From Antribacter soli (GTDB lineage Bacteria; Actinomycetota; Actinomycetes; Actinomycetales; Cellulomonadaceae), in NCBI RefSeq assembly GCF_021568775.1, contig NZ_JAKGSG010000025.1, positions 218,751 through 282,750 on the forward strand: 64,000 bases of DNA. Reading direction: 5' to 3'. Numbering within the stretch: position 1 is the first letter of the stretch; each line of letters starts with the position of its first letter. This document shows, piece by piece, positions 18,846-26,856 of this stretch. A program made the position numbers and the translations under genes. The notes beneath the pieces are model-generated. The model was given only the letters and a program-made list of their open reading frames with translations, was not told the origin of the DNA and searched no databases.

Positions 18846-18961
18846 CGTGTCTCGTTGAGGGTCACACCGCCGAAACACGAGCCGGCGGCCGGCGCAACAG
18901 CCCGTTGTTAGGCTCCCGCACACCCGGCCGGACGACGGCCGGAAGACCGGTCGGACGACGG
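18846..18961. promoter_or_regulatory. Divergent promoter region with candidate operator repeats
   Basis: Between the two divergent APC permease genes there are an imperfect inverted repeat (CGTGTCTCG at 18846-18854 and CGAAACACG at 18871-18879, one mismatch) and a direct repeat of CGGACGACGG (18929-18938 and 18952-18961, 23 bp apart) just before the rightward start. These are candidate sites for the IclR-type regulator encoded nearby. No clear -35/-10 pair was identified. Confidence 0.3.
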
Positions 18962-18972
18962 AGGGAGCGCTC

Positions 18973-20445
18973 GTGACCACACCCGCCCCCGTGCGCGCCC
19001 GCCGGCCCGTCGTCGGAACCCGCTCTCCGGTGCACGGCCTGGCCCGCCGCTCGCTGCCGTTCACCGACGTTGTGGCGCAGTCGCTGTCGGCCGTCGCGCC
19101 GTCGGCCGCCGCCACGACGATGCCGCTCCTGGTGGCCACCGTGGCCGGCGGCTCGACCGTGCTCGCCCTCGCCGTCGCCCTCGTCCTGGCGGTCGCGGTG
19201 GCCGCGTGCGTGAACCAGTTCACCCGGCGGATCGCGGCCACGGGCTCGCTGTACACCTTCGTCGTCCGCGGCCTCGGCCCGCGAGCGGGTGTGGTCACCG
19301 GGGTGGCGATGCTGCTGGGGTACGGGTTCATCACGATGTTCGCCCTGGCAGGCGGTGGCTGGTACGCGCACATCCTGGTCGTCCGGTTCTTCCCGGCTCT
19401 GGCGCCGGGAGCGGCGCCCGCGCTCGTCGTCGTGCTGCTCATGGGCGCCGCGGTGTGGTGGGTGCTGCTGCGCGGGATCCGCCGCTCGGCCCGGGTGACG
19501 CTCGTCATCGAGGTCGTCTCCGTGGTGCTCCTGGCCGTGCTCGTGCTCGCGATGCTCGCGCACACCGGGCCTACGGCCGCCGTCCGCGCGGCCCTGCCGG
19601 AGCCGGGCACCGGCCCCGCCGACGTCGCGGTCGGCACGGCGATCGCGCTCACCGCGTTCGTGGGCTTCGAGTCCGCTGCCACGCTCGGCGCCGAGGCGCG
19701 GCGGCCGTTCCGCGCCGTCCCGCGCGCCGTCACCTGGACCGCGCTCGGCTCGGGCCTGCTGTACCTGGGCGCCTCGGTGAGCCAGCTCGTGGGCTACGCC
19801 GGCCTCGGGCTCGACCTCGCCGGCGCCCGCTCCCCCGCCAACGAGCTCGCCGTGGCCTACGGCGTGAGCTGGGCGGGTCCGGTGCTCGACGTCGGCATCA
19901 CGGCGTCGTTCTTCGCCTGCGCCATCGCCTCGTCCACGGCGCTCGTGCGCGTGCTGTTCACCATGGGGCGCGAAGGCCTGGCGCCCCGGGCGTTCGGCAT
20001 CGCGCACGCCGTGCACGGCACCCCTGCCCGGGCGCTGGCGCTGACGATGCCCGTGGTGACCCTCGGCCCGGTCGCGATGGTGCTGCTCGGCACGGACCTC
20101 TGGTCGGCCATGCAGGCGATCCTTGTCGTCGCCGCCGGCGGCTACATCACCGCCTACGCGCTGGTCTGCGCCGCCGTGCCCGCCTTCCTGCGCCGCATCG
20201 GCGAGGCGACCTGGCCGCCCGTCGCGCTCGCCGCGGGCACCGCGACGCTGCTGGCCGGCTCGCTCGTCGTCATGCTGGTGGTCCAGAGCGGAACGCCCCG
20301 GCAGGCCGGCGTGTGGGTGTTCGTGACGCTGCTGGCCGTCGGGGTCGCGGCCGGCCTGGTCCGGCTCGGACGCCTCCCCCGGCTGTGGGCGCGGCTGGGC
20401 GTGCACGACGAGGCGGTCGTCACCGATCTGCTCGGCGCCGAATGA
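18973..20445 (+). CDS. APC-superfamily permease
   Basis: A 490-residue twelve-segment transporter. The N-terminal basic segment precedes TM1 (FTDVVAQSLSAVAPSAAAT), and TM6 contains AFVGFESAATLGAEARRPFR, the APC hallmark. It starts with GTG after GGAGGG and overlaps the IclR-type regulator gene by ATGA, so permease and regulator are made together. It is not a close copy of the permease across the divergent promoter; perhaps the two handle the amine and its acid or aldehyde product, which is a guess. Confidence 0.9.
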   Translation: MTTPAPVRARRPVVGTRSPVHGLARRSLPFTDVVAQSLSAVAPSAAATTMPLLVATVAGGSTVLALAVALVLAVAVAACVNQFTRRIAATGSLYTFVVRGLGPRAGVVTGVAMLLGYGFITMFALAGGGWYAHILVVRFFPALAPGAAPALVVVLLMGAAVWWVLLRGIRRSARVTLVIEVVSVVLLAVLVLAMLAHTGPTAAVRAALPEPGTGPADVAVGTAIALTAFVGFESAATLGAEARRPFRAVPRAVTWTALGSGLLYLGASVSQLVGYAGLGLDLAGARSPANELAVAYGVSWAGPVLDVGITASFFACAIASSTALVRVLFTMGREGLAPRAFGIAHAVHGTPARALALTMPVVTLGPVAMVLLGTDLWSAMQAILVVAAGGYITAYALVCAAVPAFLRRIGEATWPPVALAAGTATLLAGSLVVMLVVQSGTPRQAGVWVFVTLLAVGVAAGLVRLGRLPRLWARLGVHDEAVVTDLLGAE

Positions 20446-21152
20446 GCCGCCCCATCTTCGCCAGCCCCGAGGCCGCCGCGCGGCTGCTCGGGCTCGCGGA
20501 CGGTGGCGCAGCGGACAAGGGTGCCGACGACGCGGGCGAGGAAGGGCTGCGCGGGCGTCAGCCGCGCGCCGCGCGGCACGCTCTGCGGGTGCTCGAGTAC
20601 GTGGCCGCGTCCGGGGCCGGCGTGACCGGCCAGGAGATCTCGGCCGATCTGGGCCTGTCCCGCGCGACCACGTACCGGCTCATCCAGGTGCTGACCGAGG
20701 ACGAGTACCTCGTCCGGCTCCCGGACCTGCGCGGCTTCGCGCTCGGCCGCAGGATGGCCGCGCTGTTCCCGCCGCCCGCACCGCGTCCGCCCCGCGCGGC
20801 GCGGGCGATCCTGGACCGGCTCCGCGCGGGGCTTCGGGGCGGGATCCACCTCGTCCGGCTCGACGGCGTGGTGCACGCGGTGGTCGACGAGGACCCCGAC
20901 TTCCCGCTCGTCCCCGAACCGGGTGTCCGCGAGGTCGTCGACGGTGTGTGCGCCGAGCTGACCGCCGGGAGGCAGCCGGCAGTTTGCGTGGCGGACCGGT
21001 GGACCGCCATCGGCGCCACCGTCGTCGACGAGGCCGGCCAGGTGGTCGCCGGGCTCGTCGTGGTCGCCCCCGAGGACCGGATGCCCGGCGCGGCCGAGGT
21101 CGACGCCCGGCTCGCGCCCGCCGCCCTCGAGCTGGGGCCGCTACTCGCCTGA
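20442..21152 (+). CDS. IclR-type helix-turn-helix transcriptional regulator
   Basis: A 236-residue regulator. After an acidic/charged N-terminal arm, residues 40-95 form a winged helix-turn-helix of the IclR type (VTGQEISADLGLSRATTYRL). The remaining part is a short effector-like domain of about 120 residues, smaller than the usual 170-residue IclR domain. It is translationally coupled to the upstream permease and probably controls the divergent amine-uptake and amine-oxidation genes. Its 3' end overlaps the convergent WYL-domain gene by 12 nt. Confidence 0.8.
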   Translation: MSRPIFASPEAAARLLGLADGGAADKGADDAGEEGLRGRQPRAARHALRVLEYVAASGAGVTGQEISADLGLSRATTYRLIQVLTEDEYLVRLPDLRGFALGRRMAALFPPPAPRPPRAARAILDRLRAGLRGGIHLVRLDGVVHAVVDEDPDFPLVPEPGVREVVDGVCAELTAGRQPAVCVADRWTAIGATVVDEAGQVVAGLVVVAPEDRMPGAAEVDARLAPAALELGPLLA

Positions 21153-22118
21153 GCCTGAACCTGAGGGGTCCGCCACCGCCGCGGCGAGCCGCGCCGCGAG
21201 CGCCCCGACCGCGGCCCGGAGCTCGGGCCCGCCCTCCACCCGGAACGGGTACGGCACGCTCGCCAGCCACTCCTGCGCGTACATCTCCGGTTTCCGCGTG
21301 CTGCCGACGAGCACGCACCCGTCGTCCGACGCCTCGAGCCGCCCCATCTGCGCCCCGACCCACGGCGCGACGTCGGCGAGCGGGGCGTCGAACACGACGC
21401 GGGTGGTGAACTGCCAGCCGGTGCCCAGGTGCTCCTCGAGCGCCGCCACGGGGTCCAGGTCGGAGGGCGGTTCGAAACGCTGGTCGCTGTGCTCGACGGC
21501 GAGGACCCGGTCGACGCGGTAGGTGCGGACCGCACCGGCGCGGTGGGAGTGGCACAGGAGGTACCAGCGCCCGTAGCGCACGACGACGGCCCAGGGGTCC
21601 ACCTCGGCGACCCACTCGCTGCCGGACTCGCCCCGGTAGGTGACCAGCACGCGCCGTCGGGCGGCGATGGCCGCGACCAGGTCGCTGGTGATCGCGGTGT
21701 CCGGGCGGGCGGCGAACCGGTCGGGCGCGGCCGAGGCATGCTCGCGCAGCGCGGCCGCCTGCCGTCCGACGTCCTCGGGCAGCGCCCGGATCACCTTGCC
21801 GAGAGCGGTGTCGACGAGGTCGTCGCCGTCGGCGTCGGGGTTACCATCGAGCACCGCCATGACCAGGCCGAGCGCCTCGGTCTGCGTGAAGGTGACCGGT
21901 GGCAGCCGGGTCCCGCGCCCGAGGCGGTAGCCGCCGTGCGGGCCCCGGGACGACGAGACGGGGACCCCGGCCTCGCGCAGTATCCCGACGTACCGGCGGG
22001 CGGCACGCTCCGTCACGCCCAGCCGGTCGGCGAGCTCGTCCGCCGTCGTGCCCGGGCGCGTCTGCAGGATCTCCATGGCCCGGAGCGCGCGTGCGGTGGG
22101 GCTGATCTCGGACGGCAC
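21141..22118 (-). CDS. WYL-domain transcriptional regulator (YafY/DeoR-like)
   Basis: A 325-residue regulator: an N-terminal HTH_11 winged helix (TTADELADRLGVTERAARRY, about 24-43), a central helical part and a WYL domain whose core reads WAVVVRYGRWYLLCHSHRAG (about 180-199), followed by the WCX-type C-terminal extension. WYL domains sense nucleotide or nucleic-acid ligands. It follows a dihydrofolate-reductase-fold gene by 17 nt on the same strand, a very common pairing in actinobacteria. Confidence 0.9.
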   Translation of the reverse strand: MPSEISPTARALRAMEILQTRPGTTADELADRLGVTERAARRYVGILREAGVPVSSSRGPHGGYRLGRGTRLPPVTFTQTEALGLVMAVLDGNPDADGDDLVDTALGKVIRALPEDVGRQAAALREHASAAPDRFAARPDTAITSDLVAAIAARRRVLVTYRGESGSEWVAEVDPWAVVVRYGRWYLLCHSHRAGAVRTYRVDRVLAVEHSDQRFEPPSDLDPVAALEEHLGTGWQFTTRVVFDAPLADVAPWVGAQMGRLEASDDGCVLVGSTRKPEMYAQEWLASVPYPFRVEGGPELRAAVGALAARLAAAVADPSGSGSGE

Positions 22119-22135
22119 GCCCTCAGGCTAGGCCG

Positions 22136-22708
22136 TCAGCGCACTACCTCGAAGATCTGCTTCTGGACGCCGTTCTTGTACACCTCGTGCTCGACCAGCC
22201 GGAGCTTCTGGGCCGCCTTGTCGGCGTCGCTGAACAGCGGCTTGCCCTGGCCGAGGAGCACCGGGAAGACGAGCAGGTGGTACGCGTCGATGAGCCCCGC
22301 GTCCGCGAGCGCCCGCGTGAGGGACACGCTGCCGTGCACCTGGATCTCGCCGCCGTCGGTCTCCTTGAGCCGCACGACGTCGTCCAGCGAGCGCAGGATC
22401 GTGGTCTCGCCCCAGTTGTCGGTCAGGTCGTCCTCGGTGAGCGTGGTGGAGACGACGTACTTGGGCAGGGTGTTGTAGCGCGTGAACTCGTCCATGTCCG
22501 GCCAGACGGGCGCGAACATCTGGTAGCTCACGCGGCCGAGCAGCAGTGCGCCGGCCTCCTCCTGCTCCCTGCCCTTGAGCTCGTACATCTCCGGCAGGGC
22601 GTCGACCGTCTTGAAGGTCCACGCGGTGTCGTGCAGCTCGGGGTCGCCGCCGGTCGGGTCGACCTTGCCGTCGAGCGAGACGAAGTGCGTGGCGACGATG
22701 TTGCGCAT
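22136..22708 (-). CDS. Dihydrofolate reductase-fold protein (RibD C-terminal family)
   Basis: A 190-residue single-domain protein of the DHFR/RibD-C superfamily: N-terminal VATHFVSLDGKVDPTGGDPE, a middle LLLGRVSYQMFAPVW and the C-terminal VHGSVSLTRALADAGLIDAY, which is the family NADPH-side signature. These stand-alone proteins are NADPH-dependent reductases of unknown substrate. ATG 22708 has GGAG upstream. It is the first gene of a two-gene unit with the WYL regulator and is divergent from an alpha/beta hydrolase. Confidence 0.88.
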   Translation of the reverse strand: MRNIVATHFVSLDGKVDPTGGDPELHDTAWTFKTVDALPEMYELKGREQEEAGALLLGRVSYQMFAPVWPDMDEFTRYNTLPKYVVSTTLTEDDLTDNWGETTILRSLDDVVRLKETDGGEIQVHGSVSLTRALADAGLIDAYHLLVFPVLLGQGKPLFSDADKAAQKLRLVEHEVYKNGVQKQIFEVVR

Positions 22709-22886
22709 TCGAGTTTCTCCTGTCGTCCGGCCGCACGGTGCGGCCCTCCAGCAACACAGACGAGGAGGGCACGAAGAAATCATCGGATGCGTGGTGCCGG
22801 GAATGATCCGGAAGCAGAACGTCCGGAACTGGTCCTAGCGTGGGAGTCATCGGCATCCGGCCGCACCTCATCACGGAGGAGAAATC

Positions 22887-23573
22887 ATGGACATCCTGCT
22901 CATCGGCGGCCTCTGGCTCGACGCGTCCGCCTGGGACGACGTCGTACCCGAGCTCGAGGCGCTCGGCCACCGCCCCGTGCCGATCGCGCTCCCGGGCCAG
23001 GGCGACGGGGCGACGTCGGCCACGCTCGACGACCAGGTCGCCGCCGTGCTCGCTGCCCTGGACGCGGCATCCGGGAAGCCGCTGGTCGTGGGGCATTCCG
23101 CCGCCTGCACGCTGGCCTGGCTCGCCGTCGACGCGCGTCCCGAGAAGGTGGCCGGGGTCGTCCTCATCGGCGGCTTCCCCTGGGACGACGGCAAGCTCTA
23201 CGCGGACCTGTTCGAGATCACGGACGGCGTCATGCCGTTCCCCGGCTGGGGGCCGTTCGAGGGGCCGGACTCCGCCGACCTCGACGAACAGGCCAAGGAT
23301 GCCTTCGCGGCCGCGGCCGTCCCCGTCCCCGAGGGGGTTGCCCGGGGCGTGGTGCGCCTGGCCGACGAGCGCCGGTTCGACGTCCCCGTCACCGTCGTGT
23401 GCCCGGAGTTCACGCCCGCCCAGGCCCAGCAGTGGATCGATGCCGGCGACGTGCCCGAGCTCGCACGGGCCAAGCACGTCGACCTGGTCGACCTCGACGC
23501 GGGCCACTGGCCGATGTTCACGCGCCCGGCCGAGCTCGCCGTGGTGCTGGCGGGCGCGGCACGGTCGGCCTGA
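22887..23573 (+). CDS. Alpha/beta-hydrolase
   Basis: A 228-residue alpha/beta-hydrolase. The nucleophile elbow is GHSAAC with Ser71, the oxyanion strand is LIGGLWLDASAWDDV, and the C-terminal VDLDAGHWPMF supplies the catalytic His. The ATG has GGAGGAG upstream. Substrate unknown. It is divergent from the reductase/WYL pair and ends before a strong GC hairpin. Confidence 0.88.
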   Translation: MDILLIGGLWLDASAWDDVVPELEALGHRPVPIALPGQGDGATSATLDDQVAAVLAALDAASGKPLVVGHSAACTLAWLAVDARPEKVAGVVLIGGFPWDDGKLYADLFEITDGVMPFPGWGPFEGPDSADLDEQAKDAFAAAAVPVPEGVARGVVRLADERRFDVPVTVVCPEFTPAQAQQWIDAGDVPELARAKHVDLVDLDAGHWPMFTRPAELAVVLAGAARSA

Positions 23574-23600
23574 CCGGCACAGCCCGTGTGACGACGTCGG

Positions 23601-23627
23601 CCCCGCCCCGCCCACCTTGGGGCGGGG
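23601..23627. terminator. Bidirectional GC-rich hairpin between convergent genes
   Basis: A perfect 9-bp stem, CCCCGCCCC (23601-23609) with GGGGCGGGG (23619-23627), and a 9-nt loop lies between the ends of the hydrolase gene and the convergent membrane-protein gene. There is no T-tract on either side, as is common in high-GC actinobacteria. Confidence 0.55.
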
Positions 23628-23643
23628 CGGTGCGGCGACGGCG

Positions 23644-24237
23644 TCACCGCTTCAGGCCGAGGTCCCGCAGCTCGAGGTCGGCCAGTCTGCGCACGACGGC
23701 GGGGTCGCCGTCGCGCCACGCGCCCACCGGGTCGTCGGAGATCTGGGTCAGGGCCCGCAGCGGCTGGTTCGCGAGGGCGCGCAGAGCCAGCAGCGCCGGA
23801 TCGGCCCCGACGAAACGACGTGCGGCGCCCGCACGCCGCACGAACCGGATCCGCAGCGGCACGTACAGCACGGCCACCAGCAGCACCGGGATCAGGAACA
23901 CCGCGATCCCGGCCAGCAGCGCGACGTCGGCGACCGTCTCGGCCTGGGACCGTCCCGCGGCGGCCAGGCTCTCCGCCGCGTCCGCGGCGCCGCTGAAGGG
24001 TGCGGCCAGGTCGTCGCCGACACCCGGGATACGGCCGATCCGGCCCTCGACGTCGTGGAACTGGCCGGCCATCTCGTCGGCCGCCGACGCCGTCGCCCGG
24101 CCGGGCCGCCCCAGCTCCAGGGTCGCCTCGTGGACCGCACGCCCGGCCCAGGCCCAGGCCGCGATCCAGGCGAGCAGCACCAGGTCGCCGAGCACCTGGC
24201 GGGCACAACGGGCCGGTGCGGCCGCGTACAACCTCAT
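23644..24237 (-). CDS. Membrane protein with two transmembrane segments
   Basis: A 197-residue protein: a first hydrophobic segment at about 16-34 (LGDLVLLAWIAAWAWAGRAV), a roughly 65-residue helical extracytoplasmic loop, a second segment at about 103-124 and a cytoplasmic tail ending in Lys-Arg. This resembles a widespread but uncharacterised actinobacterial family. ATG 24237 follows GGAGG at 8 nt. No operon partners on the same strand. Confidence 0.75.
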   Translation of the reverse strand: MRLYAAAPARCARQVLGDLVLLAWIAAWAWAGRAVHEATLELGRPGRATASAADEMAGQFHDVEGRIGRIPGVGDDLAAPFSGAADAAESLAAAGRSQAETVADVALLAGIAVFLIPVLLVAVLYVPLRIRFVRRAGAARRFVGADPALLALRALANQPLRALTQISDDPVGAWRDGDPAVVRRLADLELRDLGLKR

Positions 24238-24287
24238 GGTCTGATCCTCCGGACGTCGGCGAGCTGCACGCCGCACCGTATCGGACA

Positions 24288-24494
24288 TGAGCCGATATTC
24301 GGGGACCAGCTGAGCCGCTACGCCGAGCTCGCGTACGACGAGCTCGTCCTGCCGGACCGGAACCTGGGCGCCGACGCAGACGCAGGGCAGGACCTCCTGG
24401 GGCGGGTCAAGACGGAGGTGCTGGAAAAGCTGTAGCAGGGGTGTACGACCGGCTCGCGCCCGCCGCCGAAGAGCTGGGGCCATTGGCCTGAAGC
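24288..24494 (+). pseudogene. Possible frameshifted gene fragment
   Basis: The 318-bp gap before the oxidoreductase gene contains one protein-like stretch. One frame gives LSRYAELAYDELVLPDRNLG and ends at 24435 with VEVLEKL-like helix; the next frame continues with VYDRLAPAAEELGPLA and a stop at 24494. Together they read like the helical C-terminus of a single protein broken by a frameshift near 24430. There is no start codon with a ribosome site. The last 15 residues closely resemble the last 14 of the IclR-type protein ending at 21152, also in DNA (18 identical bases then 11 more). Family unknown. Confidence 0.3.
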
Positions 24495-24555
24495 CTGTCG
24501 CCCGGCGCGGCTAGGCTCGTGCCCGCCCGGAAGCAGGCCACGACGAGGGGTCACC

Positions 24556-25524
24556 ATGCGAGCTGTCGCCTACGACGAGTACGGCCCGCCGGACAGGCTG
24601 CGGATCGAGGAGATACCGGTGCCGTCGCCGGGCCCGAAGCAGGTCCTGGTCAAGGTCGTCGCGACGTCGGTCAACCTCTCCGACTGGGAGAGCCTGCGCG
24701 GGACACCGTTCTACGCGCGGCTCGGCGGGCTGCGCACCCCGGCCCGCCGCGTGCTGGGCTCGGACATCGCCGGTCGGGTCGAGGCCGTCGGCCCCGAGGT
24801 GACGCGGTTCCGCCCCGGCGATGCGGTGTACGGCGACAACCTCGGGCTCATGGGCGGGTTCGCCGAGTACGCGGTGGCACCTGAGTCAGCCCTCGCACAC
24901 AAGCCCGAGGCCATGACGTTCGCCGAGGCGTCGACGCTGCCGCAGGCGGGCGCCATCGCGCTCCAGGGAACCGCGGCCGCACGCCCGGGCCGGCGCGTGC
25001 TGATCAACGGCGCAGGCGGCGGTTCGGGATCCTTCGCGATCCAGCTGGCCAAGCGCGCCGGAGCCCACGTGACCGGCGTGGACGCCGCCGGCAAGCTCGA
25101 GTACATGCGGTCTCTCGGCGCCGACCACGTCATCGACTACCGGACCGAGGACTTCACCCGGACCGGGCCGTACGACCTGGTGCTCGACCTCGTCGCCCAC
25201 CGATCGGTCTTCGCGTACCACCGCGCGCTGGCGCGGGGCGGCCAATACCTGTGTGTCGGCGGACCCGTGCGGACACTGGTGCAGATCGCGACCCTCGGCC
25301 CCCTCGCCGGCCTGCTGACCGGCCGCCGGCTCGGGGTCCTCGTCGTGCGCCTGGGTCCGAAGCACTTCGAGCCGCTGACCGAGCTGTGCGCGGCCGGGCA
25401 GGTCGGCATCCGCATCGACCGCACGTACTCGCTCGACGAGGTACCCCAGGCACTGGCTCACCACGGCGAAGGCCGCGCCCTGGGCAAGGTGGTCGTCGAC
25501 GTCGCGGGCAGCAGCGGGCGCTGA
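24556..25524 (+). CDS. Zinc-independent medium-chain dehydrogenase/quinone oxidoreductase
   Basis: A 322-residue MDR-superfamily NAD(P)H-dependent oxidoreductase of the quinone-oxidoreductase/enoyl-reductase type. It shows SVNLSDWESLRG in the substrate domain and the nucleotide loop INGAGGGSGSFAIQLAKRAG (about 152-171). No structural-zinc Cys cluster is present, so it is the non-zinc type. A ribosome site (GAGGGG) precedes the ATG. Substrate unknown. Confidence 0.9.
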   Translation: MRAVAYDEYGPPDRLRIEEIPVPSPGPKQVLVKVVATSVNLSDWESLRGTPFYARLGGLRTPARRVLGSDIAGRVEAVGPEVTRFRPGDAVYGDNLGLMGGFAEYAVAPESALAHKPEAMTFAEASTLPQAGAIALQGTAAARPGRRVLINGAGGGSGSFAIQLAKRAGAHVTGVDAAGKLEYMRSLGADHVIDYRTEDFTRTGPYDLVLDLVAHRSVFAYHRALARGGQYLCVGGPVRTLVQIATLGPLAGLLTGRRLGVLVVRLGPKHFEPLTELCAAGQVGIRIDRTYSLDEVPQALAHHGEGRALGKVVVDVAGSSGR

Positions 25525-25569
25525 GCTGCCCGTCACCTGCAGTTCACCCGGCCGCGACAGGCTGGGGCG

Positions 25570-26052
25570 ATGACCCGTCACCCGTCCGCGCGGGCTCGCG
25601 CGGACCGGCTCCGTGGCCTCCCCTCACCCTGGACGCCGATGCGGACGTCGCGGCGGTGCTCGACGCCTACGACGACGAGCTCCTGGATGGCCGCGGGTGG
25701 GACCCGATGCCGGAACCGCAGACGGCAGACGACGAACCCCAATCTCAGGGACTGGCACACGAAGCAGCTGGGCAGGCTTCCGGGGCTCAAGTTCATGCGA
25801 ACGCTGTGGGTCTGTGCGGTGGCCGGCGGGCCGTTCCAGTATGCGGCGACCGAGCCCGGGAGTACCGAAATGGGTCTCGAGGAAGCGCATCGCGAACTGA
25901 AGATCGCGCCCGACGAGTTCGACGAGGTCGCGGCCGAGGTCGGTCGCACCCTTGACTTCTTCGAGGTGCCTCCTGCCGAGAAGGGCGAAGTCCTCGCCGC
26001 CTTCGCGGCCCACAAGGACGAGGTGACGACGGGCTACCAGGACGCGCACTGA
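25570..26052 (+). CDS. Truncated-hemoglobin-like protein with an unrecognisable N-terminus
   Basis: The C-terminal 90 residues match group-1 truncated hemoglobins: a GGPFQYAAT segment, then MGLEEAHRELKI whose His is the expected proximal haem ligand, then FDEVAAEVGRTLDFFEVPPA. The first 65 residues are Arg/Ser/Thr-rich low-complexity sequence that does not resemble the globin N-terminal helices, and another frame in that region reads more protein-like (LTLDADADVAAVLDAYDDEL). A frameshift near 25740 or a replaced 5' end is likely, so the gene may be a pseudogene. A downstream ATG at 25870 would leave only part of the globin fold. Confidence 0.45.
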   Translation: MTRHPSARARADRLRGLPSPWTPMRTSRRCSTPTTTSSWMAAGGTRCRNRRRQTTNPNLRDWHTKQLGRLPGLKFMRTLWVCAVAGGPFQYAATEPGSTEMGLEEAHRELKIAPDEFDEVAAEVGRTLDFFEVPPAEKGEVLAAFAAHKDEVTTGYQDAH

Positions 26053-26207
26053 CAGGTTGAAGCCTGGCATCGCACTCGCCCTGCCGACACGCGTCGTGTT
26101 CGCGCGCAGCCGTAGGGCTCGTTGCCGCGCGGCGATCAGCTGAGGATGGTGGGGGCGCTCGGTCGGACCGACAGATGGCCTCGGGAGCCCGAGGTGACGG
26201 CACGCGC

Positions 26208-26339
26208 ATGACGCTCCGCAACACGGGAGAGCCGTCAGGCTTCGCCTCGGTCGCCGCGCCGGTCGTGGAGGCCCCGATGCGACGTGCGACGAACAAGGAC
26301 CTCGCACGGCTCGCGCGGATCCTCGAGGGCCCCGCGTAG
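26208..26339 (+). pseudogene. SRPBCC-family C-terminal remnant
   Basis: A short frame of 43 residues ends in VVEAPMRRATNKDLARLARI followed by LEG and a stop, the C-terminal helix of polyketide-cyclase/SRPBCC proteins. The rest of the approximately 140-residue domain is missing, and the sequence upstream (26053-26207) shows no matching frame. It lies immediately behind the damaged globin gene, so this segment seems to have suffered deletions. Confidence 0.4.
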
Positions 26340-26362
26340 ACCGGTCGATGCGCGGACACGCC

Positions 26363-26563
26363 TCAGCCGGAGTGACCGGACCGGCCTGCTCGCGCGGCCC
26401 AGACGATCAGCGCGATCCCGGCGAGGGCGAGGATCGGCCCGATGATCGCCCACAGCGTCACGCCCGTCATCACGCTGCCCGCAAGGTAGCCAAGTCCCTG
26501 CAACGTGAACACGCAGCCGATGATCACGAGGACGACGCCGAGCGCCATCAGGCCTGACTTCAC
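26363..26563 (-). CDS. Small two-segment membrane protein
   Basis: A 66-residue protein with two hydrophobic helices (about 5-27 and 35-56) and a basic C-terminus. The pattern LGVVLVIIGCVFTLQGLGYL and the later ALAGIALIV belong to a small, well conserved actinobacterial family of unknown function. Start ATG 26563; the ribosome site is weak. Confidence 0.75.
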   Translation of the reverse strand: MKSGLMALGVVLVIIGCVFTLQGLGYLAGSVMTGVTLWAIIGPILALAGIALIVWAARAGRSGHSG

Positions 26564-26758
26564 GTCTGCCTCCGAACTGTCGCGGGGCTCGGGATCGGCA
26601 GTACGACCTCCATGGGTCGCCTCCTGGTCCGGGACGCACGGTCGCTCACACCGTATGGCTCAACTGTCCCGCGCGTCGAGGTGCCCCGGTCCGGTCGTGT
26701 CGACACCGCCCTGACGCACAGACCTTTCGCTGGCGGTAAACTAACTTGAGAAGAAACC

Positions 26759-26787
26759 TTGCGTCTCACGCATGTTTGCCTTAGAGT
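26759..26787 (+). promoter_or_regulatory. Candidate sigma-70-type promoter of the coiled-coil protein gene
   Basis: TTGCGT (26759-26764) and TAGAGT (26782-26787) are separated by 17 bp in an unusually AT-rich stretch of about 110 bp. This leaves a 5' leader of about 65 nt before the ATG at 26857. The call rests on spacing and consensus only. Confidence 0.4.
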
Positions 26788-26856
26788 CGGTCTCACCTGT
26801 TGAAAGAGCGACTTCTCATCTGGGAGTCTCTCGCACCTCTGTCGAGGAGACGCCTC

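Noticed and set aside
26053-26207. Upstream part of the SRPBCC remnant
   Set aside because: No frame with similarity to the family could be followed, so the remnant was limited to the C-terminal codons.
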